In this document: in pieces, positions 40,470 to 54,931 of the stretch
Position numbering within the stretch: position 1 is the first letter of the stretch
Layout: each line of letters begins with the position of its first letter
NCBI GenBank assembly: GCA_004558145.1
Contig: SFDQ01000003.1
Coordinates: 1 to 64,000, forward strand
DNA: 64,000 bases
Source: Oscillospiraceae bacterium
Lineage (GTDB): Bacteria; Bacillota_A; Clostridia; Oscillospirales; Ruminococcaceae
Reading direction: 5' to 3'
Position numbers and translations under genes: made by a program
The notes under the pieces: generated by a model
Told to the model about the DNA's origin: nothing
What the model saw: only the letters and a program-made list of their open reading frames with translations
Databases searched by the model: none

Positions 40470-41090
40470 ATGGAGGACTACCGCACTATCGCCGGGCGCT
40501 CTACCGCCGAGGTGGAGGAAAAGCACAGCCGCTTCATCGCGGTGGCCGCCTTTGCCGACAGCGAGGAAAAGGCGCTGGCCGTGCTGGACCAAGTGCGCGC
40601 CGCCCACCGCACCGCCCGCCACAACGTCTATGCCTATGTGCTGCGGGAGGGCTCCCGCACCCGCTATTCCGACGACGGCGAGCCCGCCAAGACCGCCGGC
40701 CTGCCGGTGCTGGACGCTATCCGCCACGCGGGCCTCACCGACTGCATCGTGGTGGTCACCCGCTACTTCGGCGGCATCCTGCTGGGCACCGGCGGACTGG
40801 TGCGCGCCTACACCGAGAGCGCTTCGGCCGCCCTGGCCGCCGCCCAGGTGGTCACCGTGCGGGCCTGCGTGCGCCTCACTGTTGAGGTGGACTATGCCCT
40901 CTACGAGCGGGCGGTGCAGCTTTTGCAGGGCGCGGGCGCCAGGCTGGACGAACCTGTGTTCACCGACCGGGTGGCCCTCTCGGCGCTGCTGCCCGCGGGG
41001 GCGGAGCTGCCGCTGCTGCCCGCCTTTGCCGAGCTCAGCCGGGGCGCGGCGGTCCCAAAGGTCTCGGACCCTTTTTACGCCCCGCTGTGA
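40470..41090 (+). CDS. YigZ/IMPACT family protein
   Basis: 206 residues. It begins EDYRTIAGRSTAEVEEKHSRF and has the IMPACT core SDDGEPAKTAGLPVLDAI and RYFGGILLGTGGLVRAY, followed by the DUF1949 ferredoxin-like C-terminal domain. The biochemical role is not clear (possibly nucleotide or elongation-factor related). ATG 40470 follows GGGGGATAAGG. Confidence 0.9.
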   Translation: MEDYRTIAGRSTAEVEEKHSRFIAVAAFADSEEKALAVLDQVRAAHRTARHNVYAYVLREGSRTRYSDDGEPAKTAGLPVLDAIRHAGLTDCIVVVTRYFGGILLGTGGLVRAYTESASAALAAAQVVTVRACVRLTVEVDYALYERAVQLLQGAGARLDEPVFTDRVALSALLPAGAELPLLPAFAELSRGAAVPKVSDPFYAPL

Positions 41091-41152
41091 CACAAAGCGC
41101 CCGCTCTTAAAAAATTTTTTGATTTTTTTAAAGGGTTTTGCCCCATTCCATC

Positions 41153-41167
41153 GTATATTAAATATAC
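41153..41167. promoter_or_regulatory. Inverted repeat upstream of dgt
   Basis: GTATAT, three bases, ATATAC, in a very AT-rich stretch (41108-41170) about 40 bases before dgt. It could be part of the promoter or a binding site. No clean -35/-10 pair could be set, although TATATT or TATACC could be a -10. Confidence 0.4.
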
Positions 41168-41204
41168 CACGAGTTTTGCCGCCGGAAGAAAGGAGGGCTC
41201 ACCC

Positions 41205-42212
41205 ATGCCCAGCACTGCCCGGGAATACACCGAACAGGTGGAAGACCAGATCCTTGCGCCCTGGGCGGCCAAAAGCCGCCAAAGCCGAGGCCGCCTTGTG
41301 CCGGAAGAGGAATGCCCCCTGCGCACCTGCTATCAGCGGGACCGGGACCGCATCATCCACTGCAAATCCTTCCGGCGTTTAAAACAAAAGACCCAGGTGT
41401 TCCTGTCGCCCGAGGGCGACCACTACCGCACCCGCCTGACCCACACGCTGGAGGTCAACCAGATCGCCCGCACCATCGCCCGGGCCCTGCGCCTCAACGA
41501 GGACCTCACCGAGGCCATCGCCCTGGGCCATGACCTGGGGCACACCCCCTTCGGCCACGCGGGCGAACGGGCGCTGAACAAGCTGTGCCCCGGGGGCTTC
41601 AAGCACTACCAGCAGAGCGTGCGTGTGGTGGACAAGCTGGAAAAGAACTTCCAGGGCCTCAACCTCACCTGGGAGGTGCGCAACGGCATCATCTGCCACA
41701 CCAAGGGCAAGTGGGCCGCCACGCTGGAAGGCCAGGCGGTGCGCTATGCCGACCGCATCGCTTATATGAACCACGACATCGAGGACGCCATCACCGCCGG
41801 GGTGCTCTCGCCCCAGGCGCTGCCCGCCGAGATCGTGCAGGTGCTGGGGGACACCAAGAGCCGCCGCATCTCCACTCTCATCCAGGACCTGGTGGCCAAC
41901 AGCGGGGCCAAGAACCTCTCCTTCAGCCCGCTGGTGGGGGAGGCCTATGAGGCGCTCCACGATTTCATGTACTCCACCGTCTATGTGGACAAGGATGCCA
42001 AGCGGGAAGAGCAGAAGGTGGAAAAGGTCATCGCCGAGCTCTACGAGCGCATGCTGGAGGACCCGGGCCTTCTGCCCGACGGCTTTTTGCAGATCGCCTA
42101 TCAGGAAGGGGCGGACCGGGCGGTCACCGATTATATCAGCGGCATGAGCGACGAGTTCGCCATCCACATGTTTGAAGACCTGTTCGTGCCCAAAAAGTGG
42201 CACGTTCTTTGA
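41205..42212 (+). CDS. dgt: Deoxyguanosinetriphosphate triphosphohydrolase-like protein
   Basis: 335 residues. An HD-domain enzyme that splits dNTPs to the nucleoside and triphosphate; Firmicute members are called Dgt-like because dGTP preference varies. The metal motif His...His-Asp is seen as LTHTLEV and ALGHDLGHTPFGHAGE, and the distal Asp in YADRIAYMNHDIEDA. AAAGGAGG precedes ATG. Its place before dnaG and rpoD is common in Clostridia. Confidence 0.93.
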   Translation: MPSTAREYTEQVEDQILAPWAAKSRQSRGRLVPEEECPLRTCYQRDRDRIIHCKSFRRLKQKTQVFLSPEGDHYRTRLTHTLEVNQIARTIARALRLNEDLTEAIALGHDLGHTPFGHAGERALNKLCPGGFKHYQQSVRVVDKLEKNFQGLNLTWEVRNGIICHTKGKWAATLEGQAVRYADRIAYMNHDIEDAITAGVLSPQALPAEIVQVLGDTKSRRISTLIQDLVANSGAKNLSFSPLVGEAYEALHDFMYSTVYVDKDAKREEQKVEKVIAELYERMLEDPGLLPDGFLQIAYQEGADRAVTDYISGMSDEFAIHMFEDLFVPKKWHVL

Positions 42213-42244
42213 CCAAAGCACCGCGCAAAAGGGGGTGAGGGGAC

Positions 42245-44002
42245 ATGATCCCGCGGGAATACATCGACGAGGTGGTGCGCCGCAGCGACATCACCGAGGT
42301 GGTGAGCAGCTATGTGCAGCTGCGCCACCGGGGCCGCACCCACACCGGGCTGTGCCCCTTCCACAGCGAAAAGACCCCCTCCTTCGTGGTCTATCCCGAG
42401 ACCCAGAGCTTCTACTGCTTCGGCTGCGGGGCCGGAGGCGACGTGATCACCTTCGTGCGCAAGATCAACAATCTTGATTATGTGGAAGCGGTCAAGATGC
42501 TGGCGGGCCGGGCGGGCATGCCCATGCCAGAGGAGGACGACAAGGCGGGCCGGCTGCGCAGCCGGGTGCTGGCCATCAACAAGGAGGCCGCCCGCTTCTT
42601 CTATGAGCAGCTGAACGCCGAAAACGACGACGCCCGCGCCGCCCGGGCCTATTGGCGGGGGCGGGGCCTGTCCGATTCCACCATCCGCCGCTTCGGCCTT
42701 GGCTTTTCCCCCAACGACTTCGGCGCGCTGCGCCGCCACCTGCGCACCCGGGGCTACACCGAGGAAGAGATGCTGGCCTCCGGCCTTCAAAAGCGCAGCG
42801 AAAAGGGCAACGTCTACGACGTGTTCCGCGGCCGGGTGATGACCCCCATCTTCGACTTGCGGGGCAATGTCATCGCTTTCGGCGGGCGTGTGCTGGGAGA
42901 CGAAAAGCCCAAGTACATCAACAGCCCCGAAACGCTGGTCTATAAAAAGAGCAAGGCGATGTTCGCTTTGAACATCGCAAAGAAGAGCGCCTCCCGGCGC
43001 TACATCCTCTGTGAGGGCTACATGGACGTCATCAGCCTGCATCAGGCGGGCTTCGACACCGCCGTGGCCGCCTGCGGCACGGCTCTCACGCCGGACCAGG
43101 TGCGGCTGCTGGGAGAATACGCCGACGAGGTGGTGCTCTGCTACGACTCCGACGAGGCGGGCCAGAAGGCCACCGCCCGCAGCCTGGGCCTCTTTGCCGA
43201 GAGCCCGGTGAAGGTGTCGGTGCTGAACATCCCCGGCGCGAAGGACCCGGACGAGTTCATCAAAAAATACGGCCGTGAGCGGTTTGAAGCGCTGCTCAAC
43301 GGCACCTCCAACGCCATCGAGTACAAACTGGCCAAGGTGCGGGAAAAGTACGACCTGGCCCGCCCGGCGGACCGGGTGGAATACATCAAGGACGCCATCC
43401 GCCTGCTGGCCGGGCGGCTGACCCCCACCGAGCGGGAGGTCTATGCCGGGCGGCTGGCGGAGGAGACCGACGTGGCCAAAGCCAATGTGATGGCCCAGCT
43501 GGAGGCGGCGGTGCGGGCGAATCAGCGCCGCGCCCAGCGCCAGCGGGAGAAGGAGCTTTTGAACACCGGCGCCGGGGCGGACATCAAGCTGCCCTACAAT
43601 GTGCCGGGGGGCGAAAAGGCCCTGGGCGTGGCCAGCGCCGAGCAGCAGCTGGTGGCCGCCCTCATCCGCGACCCCTCCCTCATCCCCATGGCCGAGAGCC
43701 GGGTGAAGCCGGAGCAGTTCCTGATGGAGGACATGGCCGCCGCCTATGCCGCCGTGCTGGAGGCAAAGCGCCAGGGCCACCTGCCCGACCTTGCCACCCT
43801 TGCCTCCGCGCTGCCCGAAGAGACGGTGAGCCGCCTGTCGCTGCTGCTGGCCCGAAACTACGACGTGGGCCTGGGCAGGAGAGACGTGGAGATGTATCTG
43901 GACCGGCTGGAACAAAGCGTGCCGCAGAGTTCCAAGGCGGGCGGAATGACCGGCGAGGAGCTGGAAGAATATATGGAGCGGCTGCGCCGGAAGAAGAGCT
44001 GA
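42245..44002 (+). CDS. dnaG: DNA primase
   Basis: 585 residues. DnaG makes RNA primers at the fork. The zinc domain has Cys37, His40, Cys58 and Cys61 (CPFHSEKTPSF, YCFGCGAGG). The Toprim core has EGYMDVISLHQAG and CYDSDEAGQKA. The C-terminal helicase-binding part (about 440-585) is present. It starts after AAAGGGGGTGAGG, 32 bases after dgt. Confidence 0.97.
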   Translation: MIPREYIDEVVRRSDITEVVSSYVQLRHRGRTHTGLCPFHSEKTPSFVVYPETQSFYCFGCGAGGDVITFVRKINNLDYVEAVKMLAGRAGMPMPEEDDKAGRLRSRVLAINKEAARFFYEQLNAENDDARAARAYWRGRGLSDSTIRRFGLGFSPNDFGALRRHLRTRGYTEEEMLASGLQKRSEKGNVYDVFRGRVMTPIFDLRGNVIAFGGRVLGDEKPKYINSPETLVYKKSKAMFALNIAKKSASRRYILCEGYMDVISLHQAGFDTAVAACGTALTPDQVRLLGEYADEVVLCYDSDEAGQKATARSLGLFAESPVKVSVLNIPGAKDPDEFIKKYGRERFEALLNGTSNAIEYKLAKVREKYDLARPADRVEYIKDAIRLLAGRLTPTEREVYAGRLAEETDVAKANVMAQLEAAVRANQRRAQRQREKELLNTGAGADIKLPYNVPGGEKALGVASAEQQLVAALIRDPSLIPMAESRVKPEQFLMEDMAAAYAAVLEAKRQGHLPDLATLASALPEETVSRLSLLLARNYDVGLGRRDVEMYLDRLEQSVPQSSKAGGMTGEELEEYMERLRRKKS

Positions 44003-44088
44003 GCCGCACAAAAAATGATCCCACGGGCCGCCGCGGCCCTTGCGATACCACTTGAAAAAGGACCCAAAAACCAGGAGGACGTTCCATT

Positions 44089-45330
<1,242 letters not shown>

Positions 45331-45340
45331 GAACATATCA

Positions 45341-45372
45341 GGCCGCGGGCAGAAAACTGCCCGCGGCTTTTT
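45341..45372 (+). terminator. Terminator after rpoD
   Basis: GCCGCGGGCAG with CTGCCCGCGGC around AAAA, then TTTTT. Confidence 0.92.
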
Positions 45373-45381
45373 CTGCTCGCT

Positions 45382-45410
45382 TGTAAGAAACAGCCTCTAT
45401 CATCCGTAGT
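45382..45410 (+). promoter_or_regulatory. Possible ECF-dependent promoter
   Basis: TGTAAG, 17 bases, CGTAGT, about 50 bases before the ECF sigma gene. A CGTA-type -10 and an AAC/AAG -35 element (here GTAAGAAAC) are typical of ECF promoters, and no sigma-A promoter is seen. Self-activation of the ECF operon is the natural reading. Confidence 0.5.
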
Positions 45411-45461
45411 AAGGGGCGAAAGCGCTTTCAAAACAGAGAGGAGGCGGCCGAAACGGACTGC

Positions 45462-45986
45462 ATGAATGAACGGGAGCTGGTGGAGGGCATCGCCCGCAAA
45501 GACGAGGAGGCGGCCCGCACGCTGGTGGAACAGTACGGTGGGCTGCTGCGGGCGGTCATCCGCCGCCACGCTCCCGGCCTGGACGAAGAGGACCTGCTGG
45601 CGGACGCGCTGCTGGCGGTCTGGCAGAACATCCAAAGCTTTGACCGGCGGGGCAGCTTCAAGAACTGGGCCGCTGCGGTGGCCCGCTACCGTGCCATCGA
45701 CGCGGTGCGCAAAGCGGCCCGCAGCATGCCCGCCGGCGACGGAGCCCAGCTGGAAGCGCTGGGCGGCGCCACCCTGGACGAATACCTCACGCTGGAACTG
45801 GAGGACCTGTTCCGGGGCCTGAGCCCCGCCGACCGGGACCTGCTTCTGGCCCGCTACTACTACGGAGAGACCGCCGAAGGCCTGGCCGCCCGGCACAGCA
45901 TCACGGTAGGCGCGCTGAACACCCGCCTCACCCGGGCCCGCCAGCGGCTGGCGCGGCAGCTGCAAGAGAGGAGAGAAACGCCATGA
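45462..45986 (+). CDS. ECF-type RNA polymerase sigma factor
   Basis: 174 residues. Region 2 (LVEQYGGLLRAVIRRHAPGLDEEDLLADALLAV, ending RYRAIDAVRK) and region 4 (LSPADRDLLLARYYYGETAEGLAAR, then VGALNTRLTRARQRL) are clear, with no regions 1 or 3. GAGAGGAGG lies about 16 bases before ATG 45462, which is long, so expression may be low or another start used. It overlaps the DUF4179 partner by four bases (ATGA), the usual layout for a sigma/anti-sigma pair. Confidence 0.9.
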   Translation: MNERELVEGIARKDEEAARTLVEQYGGLLRAVIRRHAPGLDEEDLLADALLAVWQNIQSFDRRGSFKNWAAAVARYRAIDAVRKAARSMPAGDGAQLEALGGATLDEYLTLELEDLFRGLSPADRDLLLARYYYGETAEGLAARHSITVGALNTRLTRARQRLARQLQERRETP

Positions 45987-47014
45987 AGGATATTTACGAC
46001 GCGCTGAACCACGTTTCCATGGACCTGGACGAATACGCCCCCGTGCCGCTGGAAGCGGGGGAGACCGAACGGCAGACGGCCCGCCTGCTGGCCGCCGAAA
46101 AGAAGGAACGCCCCGCCCTGCGCGTCCACCGCCGGCGCTGGACCGTGCTGGCCGCGGCGGCAGCCCTGACCGCCTGCCTCGCGGTGGGCGCGGGCGCGGC
46201 CCATGCCTGGAGCGCCGACTTTGCCGCTTTCCTGGGGCTGGGAGAAGAGGACAGCCTGGGCGACATGAGCCTGGGCCTGGGCCTCAGCCAGACCCTGCCG
46301 GGAGGCACCGTCACCCTGGAGGGCGTTCTGGGCGACGACTATTGTATCTATGTGCCCTTCACCGTGGAAGCCCCCGAGGGCCAGGTGCTGGACGGCACGC
46401 TGGACTACGGCTTCGACAACTGCACCCTGTATTCCGACGCCTCCGACGGCATGGTCCAGCACATGGAGATGCTGCCGGACGACGACCCCACCGACAACAA
46501 GCTCCGCTTTGTGATGATGGCGTCCAGCTCCAAACCTCTGCGGGGCAAAATGGCGGAGGCCACCGTGTGGAACCTGTTCAGCTACCCCACCGACACCAGC
46601 CGCCTCCACGACGAGGACGCGGTGGTGCCCGGCCGGTTCGAGTTCTCCTTCCGCCTGGACTACGAGGACCGCTCCGTCGTCGTCTGCGACCAGAACACCG
46701 ATGTGGGCCTTGGCTGGCCCCTGGCCCGGCTGGAACTCTCGCCGGTGTCGGTCTATCTGGAACTGGACGGCCTGCCGGAGAACGAGATGAACCCCGCCTT
46801 TGACACATCCATCGTCCTCATCGGCGTCGACGGCAGCCGCCAGGAAATCGTGAGCGACTGGGACCATGAGCAGACGGGAGAAGGCGTCCCCAGCCTGAGT
46901 TTTTCCCAGGATGAAAAGGCCGTGCGCATGCTCCTCCAGGCCATCGACCCCGCGCAGTACACCGCGGTGGAGGTGAACGGTGTCTCGTTCCCGCTGGAAA
47001 ATGCCGCCGGCTGA
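45983..47014 (+). CDS. DUF4179 membrane protein, putative anti-sigma factor
   Basis: 343 residues. A cytosolic N-terminal part (about 1-48) precedes one membrane helix (about 52-75, TVLAAAAALTACLAVGAGAA) and an exterior domain of the DUF4179 kind. Such proteins hold their ECF factor at the membrane until a surface signal frees it. The exterior domain would be the sensor; the signal is unknown. Translation is coupled to the sigma gene. Confidence 0.83.
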   Translation: MKDIYDALNHVSMDLDEYAPVPLEAGETERQTARLLAAEKKERPALRVHRRRWTVLAAAAALTACLAVGAGAAHAWSADFAAFLGLGEEDSLGDMSLGLGLSQTLPGGTVTLEGVLGDDYCIYVPFTVEAPEGQVLDGTLDYGFDNCTLYSDASDGMVQHMEMLPDDDPTDNKLRFVMMASSSKPLRGKMAEATVWNLFSYPTDTSRLHDEDAVVPGRFEFSFRLDYEDRSVVVCDQNTDVGLGWPLARLELSPVSVYLELDGLPENEMNPAFDTSIVLIGVDGSRQEIVSDWDHEQTGEGVPSLSFSQDEKAVRMLLQAIDPAQYTAVEVNGVSFPLENAAG

Positions 47015-47061
47015 CCCCATTTACGCCCCTGTGGGCCAAAACGACCAAATAAACGCACACG

Positions 47062-47094
47062 TTCCCGGGCGTTCAACGCCCGGGAAATTTTTTT
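47062..47094 (+). terminator. Terminator after the DUF4179 gene
   Basis: TTCCCGGGCGT with ACGCCCGGGAA around TCA, then TTTTTTT after AA. Confidence 0.93.
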
Positions 47095-47114
47095 GAGAAA
47101 TTGGCAAAAATGGC

Positions 47115-47143
47115 TTGACAGCGCGGTTTACGGCGGATATACT
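47115..47143 (+). promoter_or_regulatory. Sigma-A promoter for rpoB-rpoC
   Basis: TTGACA, 17 bases, TATACT. rplJ-rplL, which often lie just before rpoB, are absent, so rpoBC has its own strong promoter. Confidence 0.9.
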
Positions 47144-47149
47144 GTTGTA

Positions 47150-47307
47150 GTATAGCATAATGGATTAGAACGCCCTTAAACTGCTTTTCCTCACAAAATA
47201 TTTTTGAAAGTTTGTGAAAACTGCACAAAATACTTTGCCCCGAAAAGCGGGGCGGGGGCGTCATCGGTCCATAAGTATAAGATACAGGATAGGAGTGGAC
47301 GCTTTTT
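47150..47307 (+). promoter_or_regulatory. rpoB leader, about 158 nt, AT-rich
   Basis: It holds CACAAA/TTTGTG (47192-47216), a near direct repeat (CACAAAATATTT and CACAAAATACTT), and a compact GCCCCG/CGGGGC hairpin (47237-47253). A three-codon frame ATGGATTAG lies near its start. Long rpoB leaders can carry attenuation signals. No known regulatory RNA could be matched. Confidence 0.4.
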
Positions 47308-50300
47308 ATGATGAAGGTCAAGCCCGTAACCCTCGGCAAGACCCAGCGTATGAGCTTTTCCCGCATCGATGAGGTCATCGACATGCCCAACCTCATCGAG
47401 GTGCAGAAGAACTCGTACAAATGGTTCCTGGACCAGGGCCTGAAAGAGGTCTTTCACGACGTGGCCACCATCGAGGACTTCACCGGCAATCTGGCGCTGG
47501 AGTTCATCGACTACCGCCTGGGCGAGCCCAAATACACCATCAAGGAGTGCAAGGAGCGCGACGCCACCTATGCCGCGCCCCTGCGTGTCACCGCGCGTCT
47601 GCTGAACAAGGAGACCGGCGAGGTCAAAGAGCAGGAGATCTTCATGGGTGATTTCCCGCTGATGACCGACGCGGGCACCTTCGTCAACAACGGCGCCGAG
47701 CGTGTCATCGTCAGCCAGCTGGTCCGCAGCCCCGGCGTCTACTTCGGCGCCAGCTACGACAAGACCGGCAAGCACCTCTACACCGCCACCATGAACCCCA
47801 ACCGGGGCGCCTGGCTGGAGTATGAGACCGACTCCAACGACGTGTTCTACGTCCGCATCGACAAGAACCGCAAGCTGCCTGTCACCGTGCTGATCCGCGC
47901 CCTGGGCCTGTCTTCCGACGCCCAGATCCGCGAGTACTTCGGCGAGGACGAGCGCATCCTGGCCACCCTGGAGAAGGACACCACCACCAACACTGAGGAA
48001 GGCCTGCTGGAGACCTACCGCAAGCTGCGTCCCGGCGAGCCCCCCACGGTGGACAGCGCCCAGACCCATCTGAACAACCTGTTCTTCGACCCCCGCCGCT
48101 ACGACCTGTCCCGTTTCGGCCGGTACAAGATGAACAAGAAGCTGGCTCTGGCCCGCCGCATCGCCGGCTTCACCGCCGCCCGCGACGTGGTGGCTCCCCT
48201 CACCGGCGAGCTGCTCATTTCCGCCGGCGAGAAGATCACCCGCGAGATGGCCGAGGCCGCCGAGGCCGCCGGCGTGAGCGTGGCTTACCTGACCATCGAC
48301 GAGAAGGAAGTCAAGGTCATCACCAACGGCACCGTGGACGCTCAGGGCTTCTTCAGCTTTGACGTTTCCGAGTGCGGCATCAACGAGAAGGTCAGCTTTG
48401 CCGAGCTGCGCGCCATTCTGGACGAGGGCCTGGACGAGGCCGGCCAGAAGGAGGCTCTGGAGAAGAACCACGACCGCCTCATCAGCCGCACCGTCACCGT
48501 GGACGACATCTTCTCCTCCATCAACTACCTCAACGGCCTGGACCACGGCGTGGGCGTCACCGACGACATCGACCATCTGGGCAACCGCCGCATCCGCAGC
48601 GTGGGCGAGCTGCTGCAGAACCAGTTCCGCATCGGCTTCTCCCGCATGGAGCGCGTCATCCGCGAGCGCATGACCCTCCAGGCCCAGGACGCCGGCGAGG
48701 CCACCCCCCAGAGCCTCATCAACATCCGCCCTGTGGTGGCCGCCATCAAGGAGTTCTTCGGCTCCAGCCCCCTGAGCCAGTTCATGGACCAGAACAACCC
48801 CCTGGCCGAGCTCACCCACAAGCGCCGTCTGTCCGCCCTGGGCCCCGGCGGTCTGTCCCGTGACCGCGCCGGTTTCGAGGTCCGCGACGTGCACTACAGC
48901 CACTACGGCCGCATGTGCCCCATCGAGACCCCCGAAGGTCCCAACATCGGTCTGATCAGCTACCTGGCCACCTTTGCCAAGATCAACGAGTACGGCTTCG
49001 TGGAGGCCCCCTACCGCAAGGTGGACAAGGCCACCGGCGTTGTCACCGATGAAGTGGTCTACATGACCGCCGACGTGGAGGACGAGTACGTGGTCGCCCA
49101 GGCCAACGAGCCTCTGGACGAGAACCACCGCTTCGCCAATGCCCGCGTCAACGTCCGCCGCCGCGAGGAGATCATGGAGATCGAGCGCGAAAAGGTGGAC
49201 TACATGGACGTCAGCCCCAAGATGGTGGTTTCCGTGGCTACCGCCATGATCCCCTTCCTGGAGAACGACGACGCCAACCGCGCCCTGATGGGTTCCAACA
49301 TGCAGCGGCAGGCCGTGCCTCTGATGGTCACCCAGCAGCCCATCGTCGCCACCGGCATGGAGTACAAGGCCGCCTGCGACTCCGGCGTGTGCATCCTGGC
49401 CAAGAACGACGGTGTTGTGGAGCATGTGGACGCTGACAAGATCGTGATCCGCACCTCCAAGACCACCACCGACGAGTACGAGCTCATCAAGTTCATGCGC
49501 TCCAACCAGGGCACCTGCATCAACCAGCGGCCCATCGTCTCCAAGGGCGAAGAGGTCAAGGCCGGTCAGGTCATCGCCGACGGCCCCTCCACCAAGAACG
49601 GTGAGATCTCCCTGGGCAAGAACGCCCTCATCGGCTTCATGACCTGGGAGGGCTACAACTACGAGGACGCCGTCCTCATCAACGAGAAGATCGTTCGAGA
49701 GGACGTTTATACCTCCATCCACATCGAGGAGTACGAGCTGGAAGCCCGCGAGACCAAGCTCGGGCCCGAGGAGATCACCCGCGACATCCCCAACGTGGGC
49801 GAGGACGCCCTGAAGGACCTGGACGAGCGCGGCATCATCCGCATCGGCGCCGAGGTCACCGCCGGCGACATCCTGGTGGGCAAGGTCACCCCCAAGGGCG
49901 AGACCGAGCTCACCGCCGAGGAGCGCCTGCTGCGCGCCATCTTCGGTGAGAAGGCCCGCGAGGTGCGCGACACCTCCCTGCGCGTGCCTCACGGCGAGTA
50001 CGGCATCATCGTGGACGTGAAGGTGTTCACCCCCGAAAACTGCGACGAGCTGCAGCCCGGCGTGCGCCAGGTGGTGCGCTGCTACATCGCCCAGAAGCGC
50101 AAGATCAGCGTGGGCGACAAAATGGCCGGCCGTCACGGCAACAAGGGCGTTGTGTCCCGCATCCTGCCTCAGGAGGATATGCCCTTCCTGGCCGACGGCA
50201 CCCCGCTGGACATCGTGCTGAACCCCCTGGGCGTTCCCAGCCGTATGAACATCGGTCAGGTGCTGGAGGTCCATCTGGGCTACGCCGCCAAGGCGCTGGG

Positions 50301-51123
50301 CTGGAAGGTCATGACCCCCGTCTTTGACGGCGCTCACGAGGAGGACATCCGCGAGTGCTTCCGCCTTGCCAAGGAGAACAACAGCGGCGACAACGTCAAA
50401 GAGTACCCCACCAAGCTGGATAAAATCATGAGCCCCACCAACGGCCATGTGATCGACTTCTCCAAGATCGAGCTGGACGAGGACGGCAAGAGCACCGTCT
50501 ACGACGGCCGCACCGGCGAGAAGTTCGACAACCGCGTCACCGTGGGCTACATGTACTACCTCAAGCTCCATCATCTGGTCGACGATAAGATCCACGCCCG
50601 TTCCACCGGCCCCTACAGCCTGGTCACCCAGCAGCCTCTGGGCGGCAAGGCCCAGTTCGGCGGCCAGCGTTTCGGCGAGATGGAGGTGTGGGCGCTGGAA
50701 GCTTACGGCGCCGCCTACACCCTGCAGGAGATCCTCACCGTCAAGTCCGACGACGTGGTGGGCCGTGTCAAGACCTACGAGGCCATCGTGAAGGGTCAGG
50801 ACGTGCCCAAGCCCGGCATCCCCGAGAGCTTCCGCGTGCTCATCAAAGAGCTGCAGAGCCTGGGCCTGGATGTGGTCGTGCAGGACTCCAACGGCGACCC
50901 GGTGGACCTGAAGCAGAACTTTGACGACGAAGAAGCCGGTTTCGATGTGCGCGACCTGCCCATGGGCGAGGACGTGCTGATGGAAAGCGAACTGAACGAC
51001 GATTACAGCATCGAGGAAGCGGAGAGCGAGCCCGCCGAGCCCGATGACTTTGACGCCGAGCCCGAAGACATCTTTGCGGACGACGATTCCTTCGACGACG
51101 CGGGTCTGGGCGACGAGTTCTGA
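47308..51123 (+). CDS. rpoB: RNA polymerase subunit beta
   Basis: 1271 residues. The rifampicin-binding region (near residue 490) reads GSSPLSQFMDQNNPLAELTH and then KRRLSALGPGGL, with the key positions wild type, so no rifampicin-resistance change is seen. MAGRHGNKGVVS and LGGKAQFGGQRFGEMEVWAL at the C-terminus are typical. The final 65 residues are an acidic extension (EPAEPDDFDAEPEDIFADDD), longer than in E. coli. GATAGGAG precedes ATG. ATG 47311 is an alternative. Confidence 0.99.
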   Translation: MMKVKPVTLGKTQRMSFSRIDEVIDMPNLIEVQKNSYKWFLDQGLKEVFHDVATIEDFTGNLALEFIDYRLGEPKYTIKECKERDATYAAPLRVTARLLNKETGEVKEQEIFMGDFPLMTDAGTFVNNGAERVIVSQLVRSPGVYFGASYDKTGKHLYTATMNPNRGAWLEYETDSNDVFYVRIDKNRKLPVTVLIRALGLSSDAQIREYFGEDERILATLEKDTTTNTEEGLLETYRKLRPGEPPTVDSAQTHLNNLFFDPRRYDLSRFGRYKMNKKLALARRIAGFTAARDVVAPLTGELLISAGEKITREMAEAAEAAGVSVAYLTIDEKEVKVITNGTVDAQGFFSFDVSECGINEKVSFAELRAILDEGLDEAGQKEALEKNHDRLISRTVTVDDIFSSINYLNGLDHGVGVTDDIDHLGNRRIRSVGELLQNQFRIGFSRMERVIRERMTLQAQDAGEATPQSLINIRPVVAAIKEFFGSSPLSQFMDQNNPLAELTHKRRLSALGPGGLSRDRAGFEVRDVHYSHYGRMCPIETPEGPNIGLISYLATFAKINEYGFVEAPYRKVDKATGVVTDEVVYMTADVEDEYVVAQANEPLDENHRFANARVNVRRREEIMEIEREKVDYMDVSPKMVVSVATAMIPFLENDDANRALMGSNMQRQAVPLMVTQQPIVATGMEYKAACDSGVCILAKNDGVVEHVDADKIVIRTSKTTTDEYELIKFMRSNQGTCINQRPIVSKGEEVKAGQVIADGPSTKNGEISLGKNALIGFMTWEGYNYEDAVLINEKIVREDVYTSIHIEEYELEARETKLGPEEITRDIPNVGEDALKDLDERGIIRIGAEVTAGDILVGKVTPKGETELTAEERLLRAIFGEKAREVRDTSLRVPHGEYGIIVDVKVFTPENCDELQPGVRQVVRCYIAQKRKISVGDKMAGRHGNKGVVSRILPQEDMPFLADGTPLDIVLNPLGVPSRMNIGQVLEVHLGYAAKALGWKVMTPVFDGAHEEDIRECFRLAKENNSGDNVKEYPTKLDKIMSPTNGHVIDFSKIELDEDGKSTVYDGRTGEKFDNRVTVGYMYYLKLHHLVDDKIHARSTGPYSLVTQQPLGGKAQFGGQRFGEMEVWALEAYGAAYTLQEILTVKSDDVVGRVKTYEAIVKGQDVPKPGIPESFRVLIKELQSLGLDVVVQDSNGDPVDLKQNFDDEEAGFDVRDLPMGEDVLMESELNDDYSIEEAESEPAEPDDFDAEPEDIFADDDSFDDAGLGDEF

Positions 51124-51185
51124 TCGCGGCTTTTCTGAGATACCCGTCAACATCGAGACAACAGAAATAAGGAAGGGTTCATTGA

Positions 51186-54782
<3,597 letters not shown>

Positions 54783-54803
54783 GCCACTTGGCCTAAAGCA
54801 AAC

Positions 54804-54848
54804 CAAAGCGCGGCGCTTTCCCCGTTGAGGGAGAGCGCCGCGCTTTTC
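54804..54848 (+). terminator. Terminator after rpoC
   Basis: AAAGCGCGGCGCTTTCCC with GGGAGAGCGCCGCGCTTTT around a small loop, then TTCC. Confidence 0.88.
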
Positions 54849-54931
54849 CTTTGCGCAAGATTGTGCAATAAACCGGCGGTTTATATCGTTTTTTGGTATG
54901 GACCAAAACACTGCAAGAGGGGGAGGAACAT

